A stretch of 64,000 bases of DNA from JAKFDI01 sp036676235 (lineage in GTDB: Bacteria > Pseudomonadota > Gammaproteobacteria > Burkholderiales > Burkholderiaceae_C): the NCBI GenBank assembly GCA_036676235.1, contig JAKFDI010000107.1, positions 4,566 to 68,565 on the forward strand, given 5' to 3'. This document shows, in pieces, positions 50,772-59,868 of the stretch. Position 1 is the stretch's first letter; each line of letters begins with the position of its first letter. The notes beneath the pieces were generated by a model. That model did no database searches, had not been told where the DNA came from, and saw only the letters and a list, made by a program, of their open reading frames with translations. The position numbers were made by a program, and so were the translations under genes.

Positions 50772-51812
50772 ATGAACCCGTACTACGACCCAGCCAAGCC
50801 GCACCATCGCCCGGACGGATTCCAGAACAACTACGCCGAGTTCGAGCCCAAGAGCCTGGCCGAGGTGCTGCGCTGGCGCTGGCACGCGACCCGGGCCGGG
50901 CTGCCACCAACGCCTCAAACACCGACGCCCGTCGTCGCGGCCGACCTGCCCTTGCTGCATGCGTATGCGGCGTCCGGCGGCGGCACAGCGCCCACCGTCA
51001 CCTGGATCGGCCATGCCACGGCGATGGTGCAGATGGGCGGCGTGACGCTGCTCACCGACCCGATGTTCTCGCAGCGTGCTTCGCCCCTGCGCTTTGTCGG
51101 CCCGAAGCGGCACCAGCCGCCGGGCATTGCGCTTGGCGACCTGCCGCACGTCGACCTGGTGCTGGTGTCGCACAACCACTTCGACCACCTCGACGAGGCC
51201 TCCGTCACCGCTCTCTCGCGCCAGCCCGGCGGCTCGCCGCTGTTCGTGGTGCCGCTCGGGCTTGGGGCCTGGTTCGCGGCACGCGGCCTGCGCCGGGTGG
51301 TCGAGCTCGACTGGTGGGACCGCCATGCGCTGCTGGGCCGCGAGGTCGAGGTGGTGCTCGTGCCGGCGCAGCACTGGTCGGCGCGCGGGCTGACGGATCG
51401 CATGAAGACCTTGTGGGGCGGCTTCGCCGTGTTCGCGCCCGACTGCCACCTGCTGTTCGCCGGCGACACCGCCTATTCCCGCGATTTCACCGACGTGCGC
51501 GAGCGCTTTGCCGCCCGCCAGACGGCCACGCTCGGCGGCGGCTTCGATCTGGCCTTGCTGCCGATCGGCGCTTACGAACCGCGCTGGTTCATGGCCGCCC
51601 AGCATGTGAACGTGCCCGAGGCGGTGCAGATCCACCGGGACCTCGGCGCCAAGCGCTCGCTCGGCATCCACTGGGGCACGTTCGAACTCACCGACGAGCC
51701 GCTGGACGCACCGCCGGCCGAACTGGCAGCGCACCGCGAACGCTGCGGCATCCCGCCCGACGAGTTCTTCGTGATGGCCATCGGCGAGACGCGCGTCCTT
51801 CCGCCGCGATGA
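50772..51812 (+). CDS. MBL-fold hydrolase, NAPE-PLD/UlaG-like
   Basis: The 346-residue protein has the metallo-beta-lactamase fold of the RomA/NAPE-phospholipase D-like group. VTWIGHATAMVQMGGVTLLTDPMFS, the metal motif SHNHFDHLDEASV (HxHxDH), AQHWSARG, LLFAGDTAYSRDF and the distal GIHWGTF supply the binuclear metal ligands. The N-terminus YYDPAKPHHRPDGFQNNYAEFEP resembles this group. Lipid phosphodiesterase activity is possible but unproven. The open frame upstream to 50685 has no family similarity; ATG 50772 is used. Confidence 0.85.
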   Translation: MNPYYDPAKPHHRPDGFQNNYAEFEPKSLAEVLRWRWHATRAGLPPTPQTPTPVVAADLPLLHAYAASGGGTAPTVTWIGHATAMVQMGGVTLLTDPMFSQRASPLRFVGPKRHQPPGIALGDLPHVDLVLVSHNHFDHLDEASVTALSRQPGGSPLFVVPLGLGAWFAARGLRRVVELDWWDRHALLGREVEVVLVPAQHWSARGLTDRMKTLWGGFAVFAPDCHLLFAGDTAYSRDFTDVRERFAARQTATLGGGFDLALLPIGAYEPRWFMAAQHVNVPEAVQIHRDLGAKRSLGIHWGTFELTDEPLDAPPAELAAHRERCGIPPDEFFVMAIGETRVLPPR

Positions 51813-51833
51813 AGCGAAGCGCGTCGGGAGCGG

Positions 51834-53105
51834 TCAGGGATACAAACCACGCTCCTGGCGGGCCATGAGGATGCGCTCGCAGGCGACCGCAAACGTGGCG
51901 GTGCGCAGCGTGATCTTGTGCCGGTCGGCCGTGTCCCAGATCTTGCGCAGCGCGTCGACCATGATCTTGTCGAGCCGCACGTTGATCTCGTCCTCGGTCC
52001 AGAAGAAGCTCGAGAAGTCCTGCACCCACTCGAAGTAGCTCACCGTCACGCCGCCGGCGTTGCAGATGACGTCGGGCATGACGAGGATGCCGCGCTCCTT
52101 GAGCACGTCGTCGCCTTCCGGCAGCGTGGGCCCGTTGGCACCTTCGAGCACCAGCTTGGCCTTGATGCGTTGCGCCCGCTCCGGCGTGATCTGGCCTTCG
52201 AGCGCCGCCGGAATCAGGATGTCGCAGTCGGTGTCCCAGAACGATTCGTCGTCGATGCGCTCGCCACCGGTGAAGCCGCCCACACCGCCGTCGCGGCGCA
52301 CGGTGTTCATCAGCTCGGCCATGTCGAAGCCGTTCTTGTTGACGATGCTGCCGGTGTGGTCCTGCACCGCGACGATCTTGCCGCCCGAGCCGACGAAGAG
52401 CTCGGCCGCCGAACTGCCCACATTGCCGAAGCCCTGCACGGCCACACGCACGCCGTCGAGGTTGACGCCCATGCGGCGCAGGGCCTCTCGCCCGGTCACG
52501 TAGACGCCGCGGCCGGTGGCCTTCACGCGCCCGAGCGAGCCGCCCAGGTGAATGGGCTTGCCCGTCACCACGCCGGTGGCGGTGGTGCCGGTGTTCATCG
52601 AGTAGGTGTCCATCATCCAGGCCATCACCTGGGCGTTGGTGTTGACGTCGGGCGCGGGGATGTCGCGCTGCGGGCCGATGATGATGCCGATCTCGCTGGT
52701 GTAGCGCCGCGTCACGCGCTCCAGTTCCTTCAGCGACAGCGTCTTCGGATCGACGCGGATGCCGCCCTTGGCGCCGCCATAGGGCAGGTTCACGGCGGCG
52801 CACTTGATCGTCATCCACGCCGACAGCGCCATCACCTCTTCCAGCGTCACGTCGGGGTGGAAGCGCACGCCGCCCTTGCCCGGCCCGCGCGACAGGTTGT
52901 GCTGCACGCGGTAGCCCTCGAAGTGCGCCACGCTGCCGTCGTCCATCTCGATGGGCACGTCGACGATCAACGCGCGCTTGGGGCGCTTGAGCGTCTCCGA
53001 CCAATGGGCGAGCGGCCCGAGGTAGGGCAGCACGCGGTCGATCTGCGACAGATAGGTCTGCCAGGGGCTGGTGTGGTCGCTGGAAACGTAGGAAAGAGCG
53101 GTCAT
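51834..53105 (-). CDS. gdhA: Glu/Leu/Phe/Val-family dehydrogenase, probable glutamate dehydrogenase
   Basis: The 423-residue dehydrogenase interconverts glutamate and 2-oxoglutarate plus ammonia. GPGKGGVRFHP and TIKCAAVNLPYGGAKGGIR contain the substrate and catalytic lysines; VAVQGFGNVGSSAAEL is the nucleotide-binding motif. The C-terminal CNAGGVTVSYFEWVQD is conserved in glutamate dehydrogenases of this hexameric type. Cofactor preference (NAD or NADP) was not decided. In this neighbourhood it could take glutamate made by PutA into the citric acid cycle. ATG 53105 begins the family sequence. Confidence 0.92.
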   Translation of the reverse strand: MTALSYVSSDHTSPWQTYLSQIDRVLPYLGPLAHWSETLKRPKRALIVDVPIEMDDGSVAHFEGYRVQHNLSRGPGKGGVRFHPDVTLEEVMALSAWMTIKCAAVNLPYGGAKGGIRVDPKTLSLKELERVTRRYTSEIGIIIGPQRDIPAPDVNTNAQVMAWMMDTYSMNTGTTATGVVTGKPIHLGGSLGRVKATGRGVYVTGREALRRMGVNLDGVRVAVQGFGNVGSSAAELFVGSGGKIVAVQDHTGSIVNKNGFDMAELMNTVRRDGGVGGFTGGERIDDESFWDTDCDILIPAALEGQITPERAQRIKAKLVLEGANGPTLPEGDDVLKERGILVMPDVICNAGGVTVSYFEWVQDFSSFFWTEDEINVRLDKIMVDALRKIWDTADRHKITLRTATFAVACERILMARQERGLYP

Positions 53106-53286
53106 TGTTGTTCCTCGCACGTGAGATGAACACGCGCGTCGGAGGGGCCGTGCGGCGCAGCGCGTGCGCAGGCACTGTAGGCCTTCGGCACCGCTTTTCG
53201 CAGGCCATGGCGATGCCGGGTTTGCATCGCGAAGCACGCCGCGGGCATGACGTTTGCTGGCCGACGCGGCGGCCGGACTGCGCGGC

Positions 53287-54096
53287 TCAGGCGCCGAATT
53301 CGTCGCCCAGCTCAACGGCGCGCCGGCGGGCCGCTTCGAGGGCACGCACGAAGGCGGCCTTCACGCCGTCGGCCTCCATCGACGTGATTGCCGCATGCGT
53401 GGTGCCGCCCTTGGAGGTGACACGCTCGCGCAGCAGCTCGGGCGGCTCGCTCGAATCGCGCGCCAGGGCCGCGGCGCCGCGGAAGGTGGCGACGGCGAGT
53501 TGCTTGCCTTGCTCGGCCGACAGACCCATCGCGAGGCCGGCCTGCATCATGGCCTCGATGAAATAGAAGACATAGGCCGGGCCGGAACCCGACAGCGCGG
53601 TCACCGCATCGAGATCGTGTTCGTGCGCCACCCACAGCGTCTGGCCCGTGGGTGCGAGCACCTGCTCGATCCGCGTCTTCTCGTCGGCCGTGACCGCTTC
53701 GCGCGCAAACAGGCCCGAGATGCCCTGCCCGATCAGCGCCGGCGTGTTGGGCATGGCGCGCACCACGCGCTCGGTGCCGGTGGCACGCGCGATGGCATCG
53801 CTGCGGATGCCGGCCATCACGCTCAGGTGCAGCGCGCCGCCCACGTGCGTGGCGCAGGGCGCGGCGGCGGCATGGAAGAGCTGCGGCTTCACCGCCCACA
53901 CCACGAGCTGCGCTTGCGCAAGCGTTGCATCGGCCGCCGCCAGCGTTCGCACGCCGAAGTCGCCTTGCAGTTTGGTGCGCTGCGCTTCGCCCGGATCGAC
54001 GACGAGGATGGACTGCGCCGCGCGCCCGCTCGTCACGAGCCCGCCGATGATGGCGCCGGCCATGTTGCCGCCGCCGATGAATGCGATCGTGTCCAT
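53287..54096 (-). CDS. proC: Pyrroline-5-carboxylate reductase
   Basis: The 269-residue enzyme reduces pyrroline-5-carboxylate to proline with NAD(P)H. The Rossmann motif is IAFIGGGNMAGAIIGGL, and the catalytic-domain signature is ALSGSGPAYVFYFIEAM with the following SKGGTTHAAI. The length is typical. The gene ends a minus-strand run that begins with the LysR regulator 5 bases upstream. It lies near putA, the opposite direction of proline metabolism. Confidence 0.96.
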   Translation of the reverse strand: MDTIAFIGGGNMAGAIIGGLVTSGRAAQSILVVDPGEAQRTKLQGDFGVRTLAAADATLAQAQLVVWAVKPQLFHAAAAPCATHVGGALHLSVMAGIRSDAIARATGTERVVRAMPNTPALIGQGISGLFAREAVTADEKTRIEQVLAPTGQTLWVAHEHDLDAVTALSGSGPAYVFYFIEAMMQAGLAMGLSAEQGKQLAVATFRGAAALARDSSEPPELLRERVTSKGGTTHAAITSMEADGVKAAFVRALEAARRRAVELGDEFGA

Positions 54097-54101
54097 GCGG
54101 T

Positions 54102-54962
54102 TCAGTGTAGAAGCTTCGTTCCGATGGCGGCCCAGCGGCGCAGGGCACGTTCGGTGTCGCGCAGTCCGGGGCGCGCGAGCGCGTAGAACGACAGCCGCCC
54201 CGGCGACGGCCAGGCGTGCGCGTCCTTGCCGGACAGCAGCTTCAGGTCGGCGGGAATGGCGCCGAGGTTCAGGCAGCCGACACCCCAACCCGCGCGAATG
54301 GCGGCCACCGCCCCGTGGCTGCCGCTGCAGCTGAGCTGCAGATGGTGCGCCCGGCCCGAGCGCGCCAGCGCGGCGAGGGCGAGCGAGCGCACCGGACACT
54401 CCGGCCCGAGCAGCACCAGCGGCACCGGCTCCTGCAACGGCGGCGCATGGCCGGCGCCGATGACCCAGGCGAGCGGTTCGCGCCGCAACAGCCGCGCCTC
54501 GGGCACCGGCGCGGCGCTGGTGATGACGGCGAGATCCACCTCGCCGGCGGCCCACAGCTGCTGCAGCGCCGCGGAGCTGGTCCACAGCAGCTCGAGGCGC
54601 GCTCCGGGCGCCGAATCCCGCAGCAGCGCCAGCAGTTCGCCGAGCCGCGCGGGCATGAAGTACTCGCTGATGCCCACGCGCCACACCGCCGCTTCCGCCT
54701 GCGGCCGCACCACGCGGCGCGCCTCGTCTTGCCAGTCGATCAGCTTGCGTGCGTGTGCAAGGAACCGTTCACCTTCGTCGGTGAGGGCCAATGCGCGGGT
54801 GCTGCGATGGACCAGCCGCGCACCGACTGCCGCTTCGAGCTGCTGCAGGTGCGTGCTGACGGCGGACTGCGTGCGATGCACCTGCTGCGCGGCCCGCGTG
54901 ACGGAGCCGGCCTGTGCGATGGCGACAAAACTGCGCAGCCAAAGCGGGTCGAGATCAGTCAT
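54102..54962 (-). CDS. LysR-family transcriptional regulator
   Basis: The 286-residue protein has an N-terminal LysR helix-turn-helix (residues 5-65: SFVAIAQAGSVTRAAQQVHRTQSAVSTHLQQLEAAVGARLVHRS) and a periplasmic-binding-like effector domain from about 95 onward. Its start is divergent from the tautomerase gene and 5 bases separate its stop from the proC start, so it may be co-transcribed with proC. The effector is unknown. A candidate operator (GAATCA-N3-TGATTC) lies in the spacer with the tautomerase. Confidence 0.92.
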   Translation of the reverse strand: MTDLDPLWLRSFVAIAQAGSVTRAAQQVHRTQSAVSTHLQQLEAAVGARLVHRSTRALALTDEGERFLAHARKLIDWQDEARRVVRPQAEAAVWRVGISEYFMPARLGELLALLRDSAPGARLELLWTSSAALQQLWAAGEVDLAVITSAAPVPEARLLRREPLAWVIGAGHAPPLQEPVPLVLLGPECPVRSLALAALARSGRAHHLQLSCSGSHGAVAAIRAGWGVGCLNLGAIPADLKLLSGKDAHAWPSPGRLSFYALARPGLRDTERALRRWAAIGTKLLH

Positions 54963-54985
54963 GTGGGATTCTGATGAATTCGAGC

Positions 54986-55000
54986 GAATCAAACTGATTC
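54986..55000. promoter_or_regulatory. Candidate LysR operator between the LysR and tautomerase genes
   Basis: GAATCA-N3-TGATTC is a perfect inverted repeat 24-38 bases upstream of the LysR start, with a further GATTC at 54967-54971. It lies in the divergent promoter region, where LysR proteins usually bind. The site is inferred from symmetry and place only. Confidence 0.42.
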
Positions 55001-55058
55001 TCCGATTGATCCTGCGTGCCTAGACTGAGCTTGTCAAGTCAACCCACGGAGTCGATCC

Positions 55059-55454
55059 ATGCCTTACCTGCACATCCAGATCTCCGGCGCCGCAGACGCC
55101 GCGCTCGCTGCCCGCGTGGCGCGCCAGGCGACCGAGCTCACCGCCCGGCTGCTCGGCAAGGATGCGGCGCTGACCGCCGTCGCCATCGATTTCATCGACC
55201 CCGCGCTCTGGTTCATCGGCGGCCAGGTGCTCTCTGATGCACCGCTGCGCAGCTACCACTGGATGGTCAGCATCACCGACGAGACCAACACGCGTCGCGA
55301 GAAGGCGGCCTACCTCGGCGCCGTGCACACCGCGATGGCCGAGCTGCTCGGCGGCGTGGCGGAGCACTCGTACGTGCATGTAGCCGACCTGCGCGCAAGC
55401 GCCTACGGCTACGGCGGCAAGACGCAGGAGCAGCGCTACGCCGTGCCCGCCTGA
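55059..55454 (+). CDS. Tautomerase-superfamily protein
   Basis: The 131-residue protein starts MPYLHIQI, so the mature N-terminal proline can act as the catalytic base as in 4-oxalocrotonate tautomerase. The beta-alpha-beta unit (residues 2-60) fits the superfamily; the chain is about twice the length of a single 4-OT subunit. FIDPALWFIGGQVL and SYHWMVSITDETNTRREKAAYLGAVH are the main conserved-looking segments. It is divergent from the LysR gene and probably its target. The reaction is unknown. Confidence 0.82.
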   Translation: MPYLHIQISGAADAALAARVARQATELTARLLGKDAALTAVAIDFIDPALWFIGGQVLSDAPLRSYHWMVSITDETNTRREKAAYLGAVHTAMAELLGGVAEHSYVHVADLRASAYGYGGKTQEQRYAVPA

Positions 55455-55463
55455 GGCCGGCGT

Positions 55464-58400
55464 TCAATTCCCCGCGGTCAGCAGCGCCACGTTACCGCCG
55501 GCGGCCGCGGTGTTGATGCTGAGCGTCTGCTCGCTGCAGAAGCGATACAGGTAGTGCGGCCCACCGGCCTTCGGCCCGGTGCCCGACAGCCCCTCGCCGC
55601 CGAAGGGCTGCACACCGACCACGGCGCCGATCATGTTGCGGTTGACGTAGACGTTGCCGATGCGCGCGGCCTCCGCCAGCCGCAGCGCGCGGCTGTCGAT
55701 GCGCGTCTGGATGCCGAGCGTGAGGCCGAAGCCGAGGGCGTGGATCTGCGCCAGCACCGCCTGCGGATCACCGCGCCAGCGCACGACATGCAGCACAGGG
55801 CCGAAGATTTCCTGCGTCACGTCGGCGATGCGCGGCAGTTCGAAGGCAATGGGCGCGACGAACTCGCCCGAGGCGTGACCCGGCACCGGCGTCTCGCCGA
55901 TCAGCACCGCCTCGCGTCGCAGCCGGGCGATGTGGGCCTGCAACGCGTCGAAGGCCTCGCGGTCGATGACCGAGCCGACATCCGTGGACCAGTCGGTGGG
56001 GTCGCCCACGCGCAGTTCCTGCATTGCGCCGCGGATCATCTCGATCACGCCGTCGGCCACGCTGTCGTGCACGCACAAGAGGCGCAGCGCCGAGCAGCGC
56101 TGGCCGGCCGAGCGGAAGGCGCTCTGCACCACGGCGTCGGCCACCTGCTCGGGCAGCGCGCTGCTGTCGACCAGCATGGCGTTGATGCCGCCGGTCTCGG
56201 CGATCAGCGGCACGATGGGGCCGTTCTTGGCGGCCAGTGCGCGGTTGATGGCCTGCGCCACCGGCGTCGAACCTGTGAAACACACGCCGGCCGTGGCGGA
56301 GTGAGCGACGAGCGCGACGCCGGTGGTCTCTCCTGGGCCGTGCAGCAGCGTCAGCGCGTCTTGCGGCACGCCGGCCGCATGCAGCAGCGCCACCATGCGG
56401 GCGGCCACGGCGGGCGTCTGCTCGGCGGGTTTGGCCGCCACCGCGTTGCCGGCGACCAGTGCGGCCGCGATCTGGCCGGTGAAGATGGCGAGCGGGAAAT
56501 TCCACGGGCTGATGCACACGAACACGCCGCGGCCGTGCAGGCGCAGTTCGTTGCTCTCGCCGGTCGGGCCAGGCAGCGTCTGCGGCGCGAGCCGGGTCTC
56601 GGCCTCGTCCGCGTAGTAGCGGCAGAAGTCGACGGCCTCGCGCACTTCCGACACCGCATCGCCCAAGGTCTTGCGGCCTTCCTGGACCAGCAGGGCGCAG
56701 AACTCGGCCAGCCGCGCTTCGAGTGCATCGGCCGCGCGCCGCAGCGCGGCGCAGCGCTCGGCGAGCGGCGTGGCGTTCCAGCGCACGTGGCCGGCCTGCA
56801 GCGAATGCATCGTCGCCGGCACCTCGTCGGGCGCCGATTCAGGCACAGGCTCGGGCCGGATGCGCTTCATGGCATCGAGCAGCGGCTGGCGCGCCTCGGG
56901 CACGGCGAGGTCGATGCCTTGCGCATTCGCACGACCGTTGCGACCGTCGAAGCCGTAGAGCGCCCGCGGCAGCGGCAGCCGCGGCGCAGCGACCGGGTTC
57001 AGCGGCGACACCAGCAGCGCATCCACATCCACCGCGTCGTCGGCAAGCTGATGCACGAAGGACGAGTTGGCACCGTTCTCCAGAAGGCGCCGCACCAGAT
57101 AGGCGAGCAGGTCGCGATGCTGGCCGACGGGCGCGTAGATCCGCAGCGGCACCGGCCCCTGCGCCAGCACCTCGCGGTACACCGCCTCGCCCATGCCGTG
57201 CAGTCGCTGCATCTCGAAGGCCGCGCCGCTGGCGCGCGCCATGTGCAGCACGGCGGCGATGGTGGCGGCGTTGTGTGTGGCGAACTGCGGATAGACCAGG
57301 CCCTGCGCCGCGTGCGCCAGCAGCGCCTGCGCGCATGCGAGGTAGGAGATGTCGGTGTGCTGCTTGTGCGTGAACACCGGGTAACCGGCCAGACCCAGCT
57401 CCTGCGCGCGCTTGATCTCGCCGTCCCAGTAGGCGCCCTTGACGAGCCGAACCATCAGACGCAGGCCGTGGTGCTGGGCGATGCGTGCGACCTCCTCCAC
57501 CGTGGCCAGCGCGCGCGTCTGGTAGGCCTGCACGGCGAGGCCGAAGCCCTGCCACGGCTCGTGATCCACGGCCACGCGCGCGGCGAGTGCGTCGAAGACT
57601 TCGAGCGAGAGTTCGAGGCGCTCGCTCTCTTCGGCATCGATGGTCAGATTGATGTCGGCGCGCGCCGCCGCGTCGACCAGGTGCCACACGCGCGGCAGCA
57701 GTTCGGCGAACACGCGCGCGCGCTGGCTCGTCTCGTAGCGAGCGAAGAGTGCACTCAGCTTGATCGAGATGCCGTCGGCCGCCTCGACCGGGCCGCTGCG
57801 GCGTTGCGCCGCGAGCGTCGCGATCGCTTCGGCGTAGGCGTCAAGGTAGCGCAGCGCATCGGGCTCGGTGCGTGCGCCTTCGCCGAGCATGTCGAAGCTG
57901 AAGCGCAGTGCCTTCGCGGCGCCCGGTGCATGCCGTGCGCCTCCGGCTTCATCCAGCGCTTCGCCAATCGTCCGGCCGAGCACGAATTGCCGCCCGAGCA
58001 GGCCGATGGCGCGCACGGTGGCGGCCACCACCGTCTGCGCGCCCAGCCGGCGCAGCAGGCCGCCTTCACTCTCGCCGCCGGGCAGGAATCGCTTGGACAG
58101 GCCGATGGCGCTGGCCGACAGCCCGGCGAGCAGCTTGTGCGGGCCGCCCGCACCGGCCGAGTCGAAGTCCGCACGCCCGAGCTGGTCGGCCGTGAGCGCG
58201 ACAGCCGTTTCGGCATCGGGCACCCGCAGCAAGGCCTCAGCCAGCCGCATCAGCGCGAGACCTTCGGCGCTGGTGATGGGGTACTCGCGCAGCAGCGACT
58301 CCATCGCCCAGAACGGCGCCGGCTTGGCGCGCACCGCCTGCACCCAGGGCCGCGCAGCCACCACGACGGCCGGCCACTCGAGGGTGCCCGACAGGCCGGC

Positions 58401-58478
58401 GAGCAGCGTCTTCACCACCGCCTGCTCGTCGCGGCAGGGCTCGGGCAGACGGGAACGTTCTGGCGGCAGAGTGAACAT
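55464..58478 (-). CDS. putA: Bifunctional proline dehydrogenase/P5C dehydrogenase without DNA-binding domain
   Basis: The 1004-residue enzyme oxidises proline to glutamate in two steps. The FAD proline-dehydrogenase domain spans about 150-460 (DINLTIDAEESERLELS, LMVRLVKGAYWDGEIKRAQE, FATHNAATIAAVLHMA). The aldehyde-dehydrogenase domain spans about 540-1000 (SPWNFPLAIFTGQIAAAL, LIAETGGINAMLVDS with the general-base Glu, and FRSAGQRCSALRLL with the nucleophilic Cys). The N-terminal ribbon-helix-helix repressor domain of E. coli PutA is absent; an Lrp-type regulator is divergent instead. TTG 58502 is an alternative start. Confidence 0.96.
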   Translation of the reverse strand: MFTLPPERSRLPEPCRDEQAVVKTLLAGLSGTLEWPAVVVAARPWVQAVRAKPAPFWAMESLLREYPITSAEGLALMRLAEALLRVPDAETAVALTADQLGRADFDSAGAGGPHKLLAGLSASAIGLSKRFLPGGESEGGLLRRLGAQTVVAATVRAIGLLGRQFVLGRTIGEALDEAGGARHAPGAAKALRFSFDMLGEGARTEPDALRYLDAYAEAIATLAAQRRSGPVEAADGISIKLSALFARYETSQRARVFAELLPRVWHLVDAAARADINLTIDAEESERLELSLEVFDALAARVAVDHEPWQGFGLAVQAYQTRALATVEEVARIAQHHGLRLMVRLVKGAYWDGEIKRAQELGLAGYPVFTHKQHTDISYLACAQALLAHAAQGLVYPQFATHNAATIAAVLHMARASGAAFEMQRLHGMGEAVYREVLAQGPVPLRIYAPVGQHRDLLAYLVRRLLENGANSSFVHQLADDAVDVDALLVSPLNPVAAPRLPLPRALYGFDGRNGRANAQGIDLAVPEARQPLLDAMKRIRPEPVPESAPDEVPATMHSLQAGHVRWNATPLAERCAALRRAADALEARLAEFCALLVQEGRKTLGDAVSEVREAVDFCRYYADEAETRLAPQTLPGPTGESNELRLHGRGVFVCISPWNFPLAIFTGQIAAALVAGNAVAAKPAEQTPAVAARMVALLHAAGVPQDALTLLHGPGETTGVALVAHSATAGVCFTGSTPVAQAINRALAAKNGPIVPLIAETGGINAMLVDSSALPEQVADAVVQSAFRSAGQRCSALRLLCVHDSVADGVIEMIRGAMQELRVGDPTDWSTDVGSVIDREAFDALQAHIARLRREAVLIGETPVPGHASGEFVAPIAFELPRIADVTQEIFGPVLHVVRWRGDPQAVLAQIHALGFGLTLGIQTRIDSRALRLAEAARIGNVYVNRNMIGAVVGVQPFGGEGLSGTGPKAGGPHYLYRFCSEQTLSINTAAAGGNVALLTAGN

Positions 58479-58500
58479 GGAGGCGGCGATCTGTCGAAAC

Positions 58501-58532
58501 AATTCGCAGCGTATCGGCTACGCTGACGAATT
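58501..58532. promoter_or_regulatory. Candidate operator in the putA-Lrp regulator spacer
   Basis: AATTCG-CAGCGTA-N5-TACGCTG-N1-CGAATT is a near-perfect palindrome, with one extra base in the right arm, covering 32 bases. The two half-arms are 13 bases each. It occupies the spacer between the divergent putA (58478) and regulator (58559) genes, the place where PutR/Lrp proteins bind in relatives. The binding role is inferred. Confidence 0.65.
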
Positions 58533-58558
58533 AATCACCAAAGACAGGCGACTCGATA

Positions 58559-59047
58559 GTGAAGCGCGAATCGACACAGAAGCTCTTGCCCGGCCTCGAC
58601 AAGACCGACACGAAGATTCTTCGGGTGCTGCAGCACGACGGCCGCATTTCCAACCTGAAGCTCGCCGAAGCGGTGCACCTGTCACCCACCGCCGTGCTGG
58701 AGCGTGTGAAGCGGCTCACGCGCGAGGGCTTCATCCTCGGCTACGAGGCGCGGCTCGATCCGGCCAGGCTCGGTGCCGGGCTGCTGGTGTTCGTCGAGGT
58801 GGTGCTCGACCGCACCACGCCCGACGTGATGAGCGCCTTCAAAGCTGCGGTGCAGAGCCGGCCGGAGATCATGGAATGCCACCTCGTGGCCGGCGGCTTC
58901 GATTACCTGCTCAAGACGCGCGTGGCCGACATGCACGCCTACCGCGAGCTGCTGGCCTCGGTGCTGTGGTCGCTGCCGGGGGTGCGGGAGACGCACACGT
59001 ATGCGGTGATGGAAGAAGTGAAAAGCTCCACGGCCTTGCCGATCTGA
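58559..59047 (+). CDS. putR: Lrp/AsnC-family regulator, probable proline-responsive PutR
   Basis: The 162-residue protein has an Lrp/AsnC helix-turn-helix (about 15-65: LDKTDTKILRVLQHDGRISNLKLAEAVHLSPTAVLERVKRLTREG) and a RAM ligand-binding domain (about 75-150, including VQSRPEIMECHLVAGGFDYLLKTRVADM). It starts at GTG 58559. It is divergent from putA, as PutR is in alphaproteobacteria, where it activates putA in response to proline. The symbol is by analogy of position and family. Confidence 0.82.
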   Translation: MKRESTQKLLPGLDKTDTKILRVLQHDGRISNLKLAEAVHLSPTAVLERVKRLTREGFILGYEARLDPARLGAGLLVFVEVVLDRTTPDVMSAFKAAVQSRPEIMECHLVAGGFDYLLKTRVADMHAYRELLASVLWSLPGVRETHTYAVMEEVKSSTALPI

Positions 59048-59056
59048 GCCGCGCTC

Positions 59057-59794
59057 TCAACGCGCGTTGCCGCCCCATTTGCAGGGCGAGGCCTCGACCG
59101 CCGGCAGCGCACGCGCGCCAAAGATCGCCGTGCCGATGCGCACCATCGTCGCGCCTTCGAGCACGGCTGCTTCGAGGTCGGCCGTCATGCCCATCGACAA
59201 GGTGTCGAGCGCCAAACCTTCGCTGCGCAATTGCGTGAACAGCTCGCGCAGCACGGCGTGCGAACGCCGCTGCTCCGCCACGTCGGTCGTCGGCTCCGGG
59301 ATCGCCATCAACCCGCGCAGCACGAGCTGCGGCAGCGTCGCCACCTCATGCGCCAGTGCCGCCACCTCGCCGGGCGCCACGCCGCTCTTCGACGCCTCGC
59401 CGCTCACGTTGACCTGCAGGCACAAGTTCAACGCCGGCAGAGGAACCGGCCGCTGCGCCGACAGTCGCTGCGCGATCTTCAGCCGGTCGACGGACTGCAC
59501 CCAGTCGAAGTGCTCGGCCACCTCGCGCGTCTTGTTGCTCTGCAGCGGCCCGATCAGGTGCCACTCGATGCGCTCGCGCAGGTCGGCGAGCGCGGCGATC
59601 TTGGCCACGCCCTCGCCCACGTAGTTCTCGCCGAAACGCCGTTCACCGGCCTCGAAGGCGCTGCGCACGACCTCGGCCGGCACCGTCTTGCTCACCGCCA
59701 GCAGCGTGACGCTTTGCACGGGCCGATGCGCCAACCCGCAGGCCGTCGCTATGCGAGCACGCACTTGTTGTATGTTCGAGACGATCGCCGACAT
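59057..59794 (-). CDS. YggS/PLP-homeostasis protein
   Basis: The 245-residue protein belongs to the COG0325 family that binds pyridoxal 5'-phosphate and keeps vitamin B6 and amino-acid pools balanced. The PLP lysine is K36 in LLAVSKTVPAEVV. RFGENYVGEG, WHLIGPLQSNKTREV and LSMGMTADLEAAV are the standard motifs. It is convergent with the Lrp-type regulator gene (stops 9 bases apart) and divergent from pilT with 74 bases between, a common arrangement in proteobacteria. Confidence 0.94.
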   Translation of the reverse strand: MSAIVSNIQQVRARIATACGLAHRPVQSVTLLAVSKTVPAEVVRSAFEAGERRFGENYVGEGVAKIAALADLRERIEWHLIGPLQSNKTREVAEHFDWVQSVDRLKIAQRLSAQRPVPLPALNLCLQVNVSGEASKSGVAPGEVAALAHEVATLPQLVLRGLMAIPEPTTDVAEQRRSHAVLRELFTQLRSEGLALDTLSMGMTADLEAAVLEGATMVRIGTAIFGARALPAVEASPCKWGGNAR

Positions 59795-59868
59795 ATTTCG
59801 CCGAGTATCCCGCAGGCCCCTGTCGACGCCCGGTCGACGGCGGGTGCACCGACCCAGAATCCGAGCCC

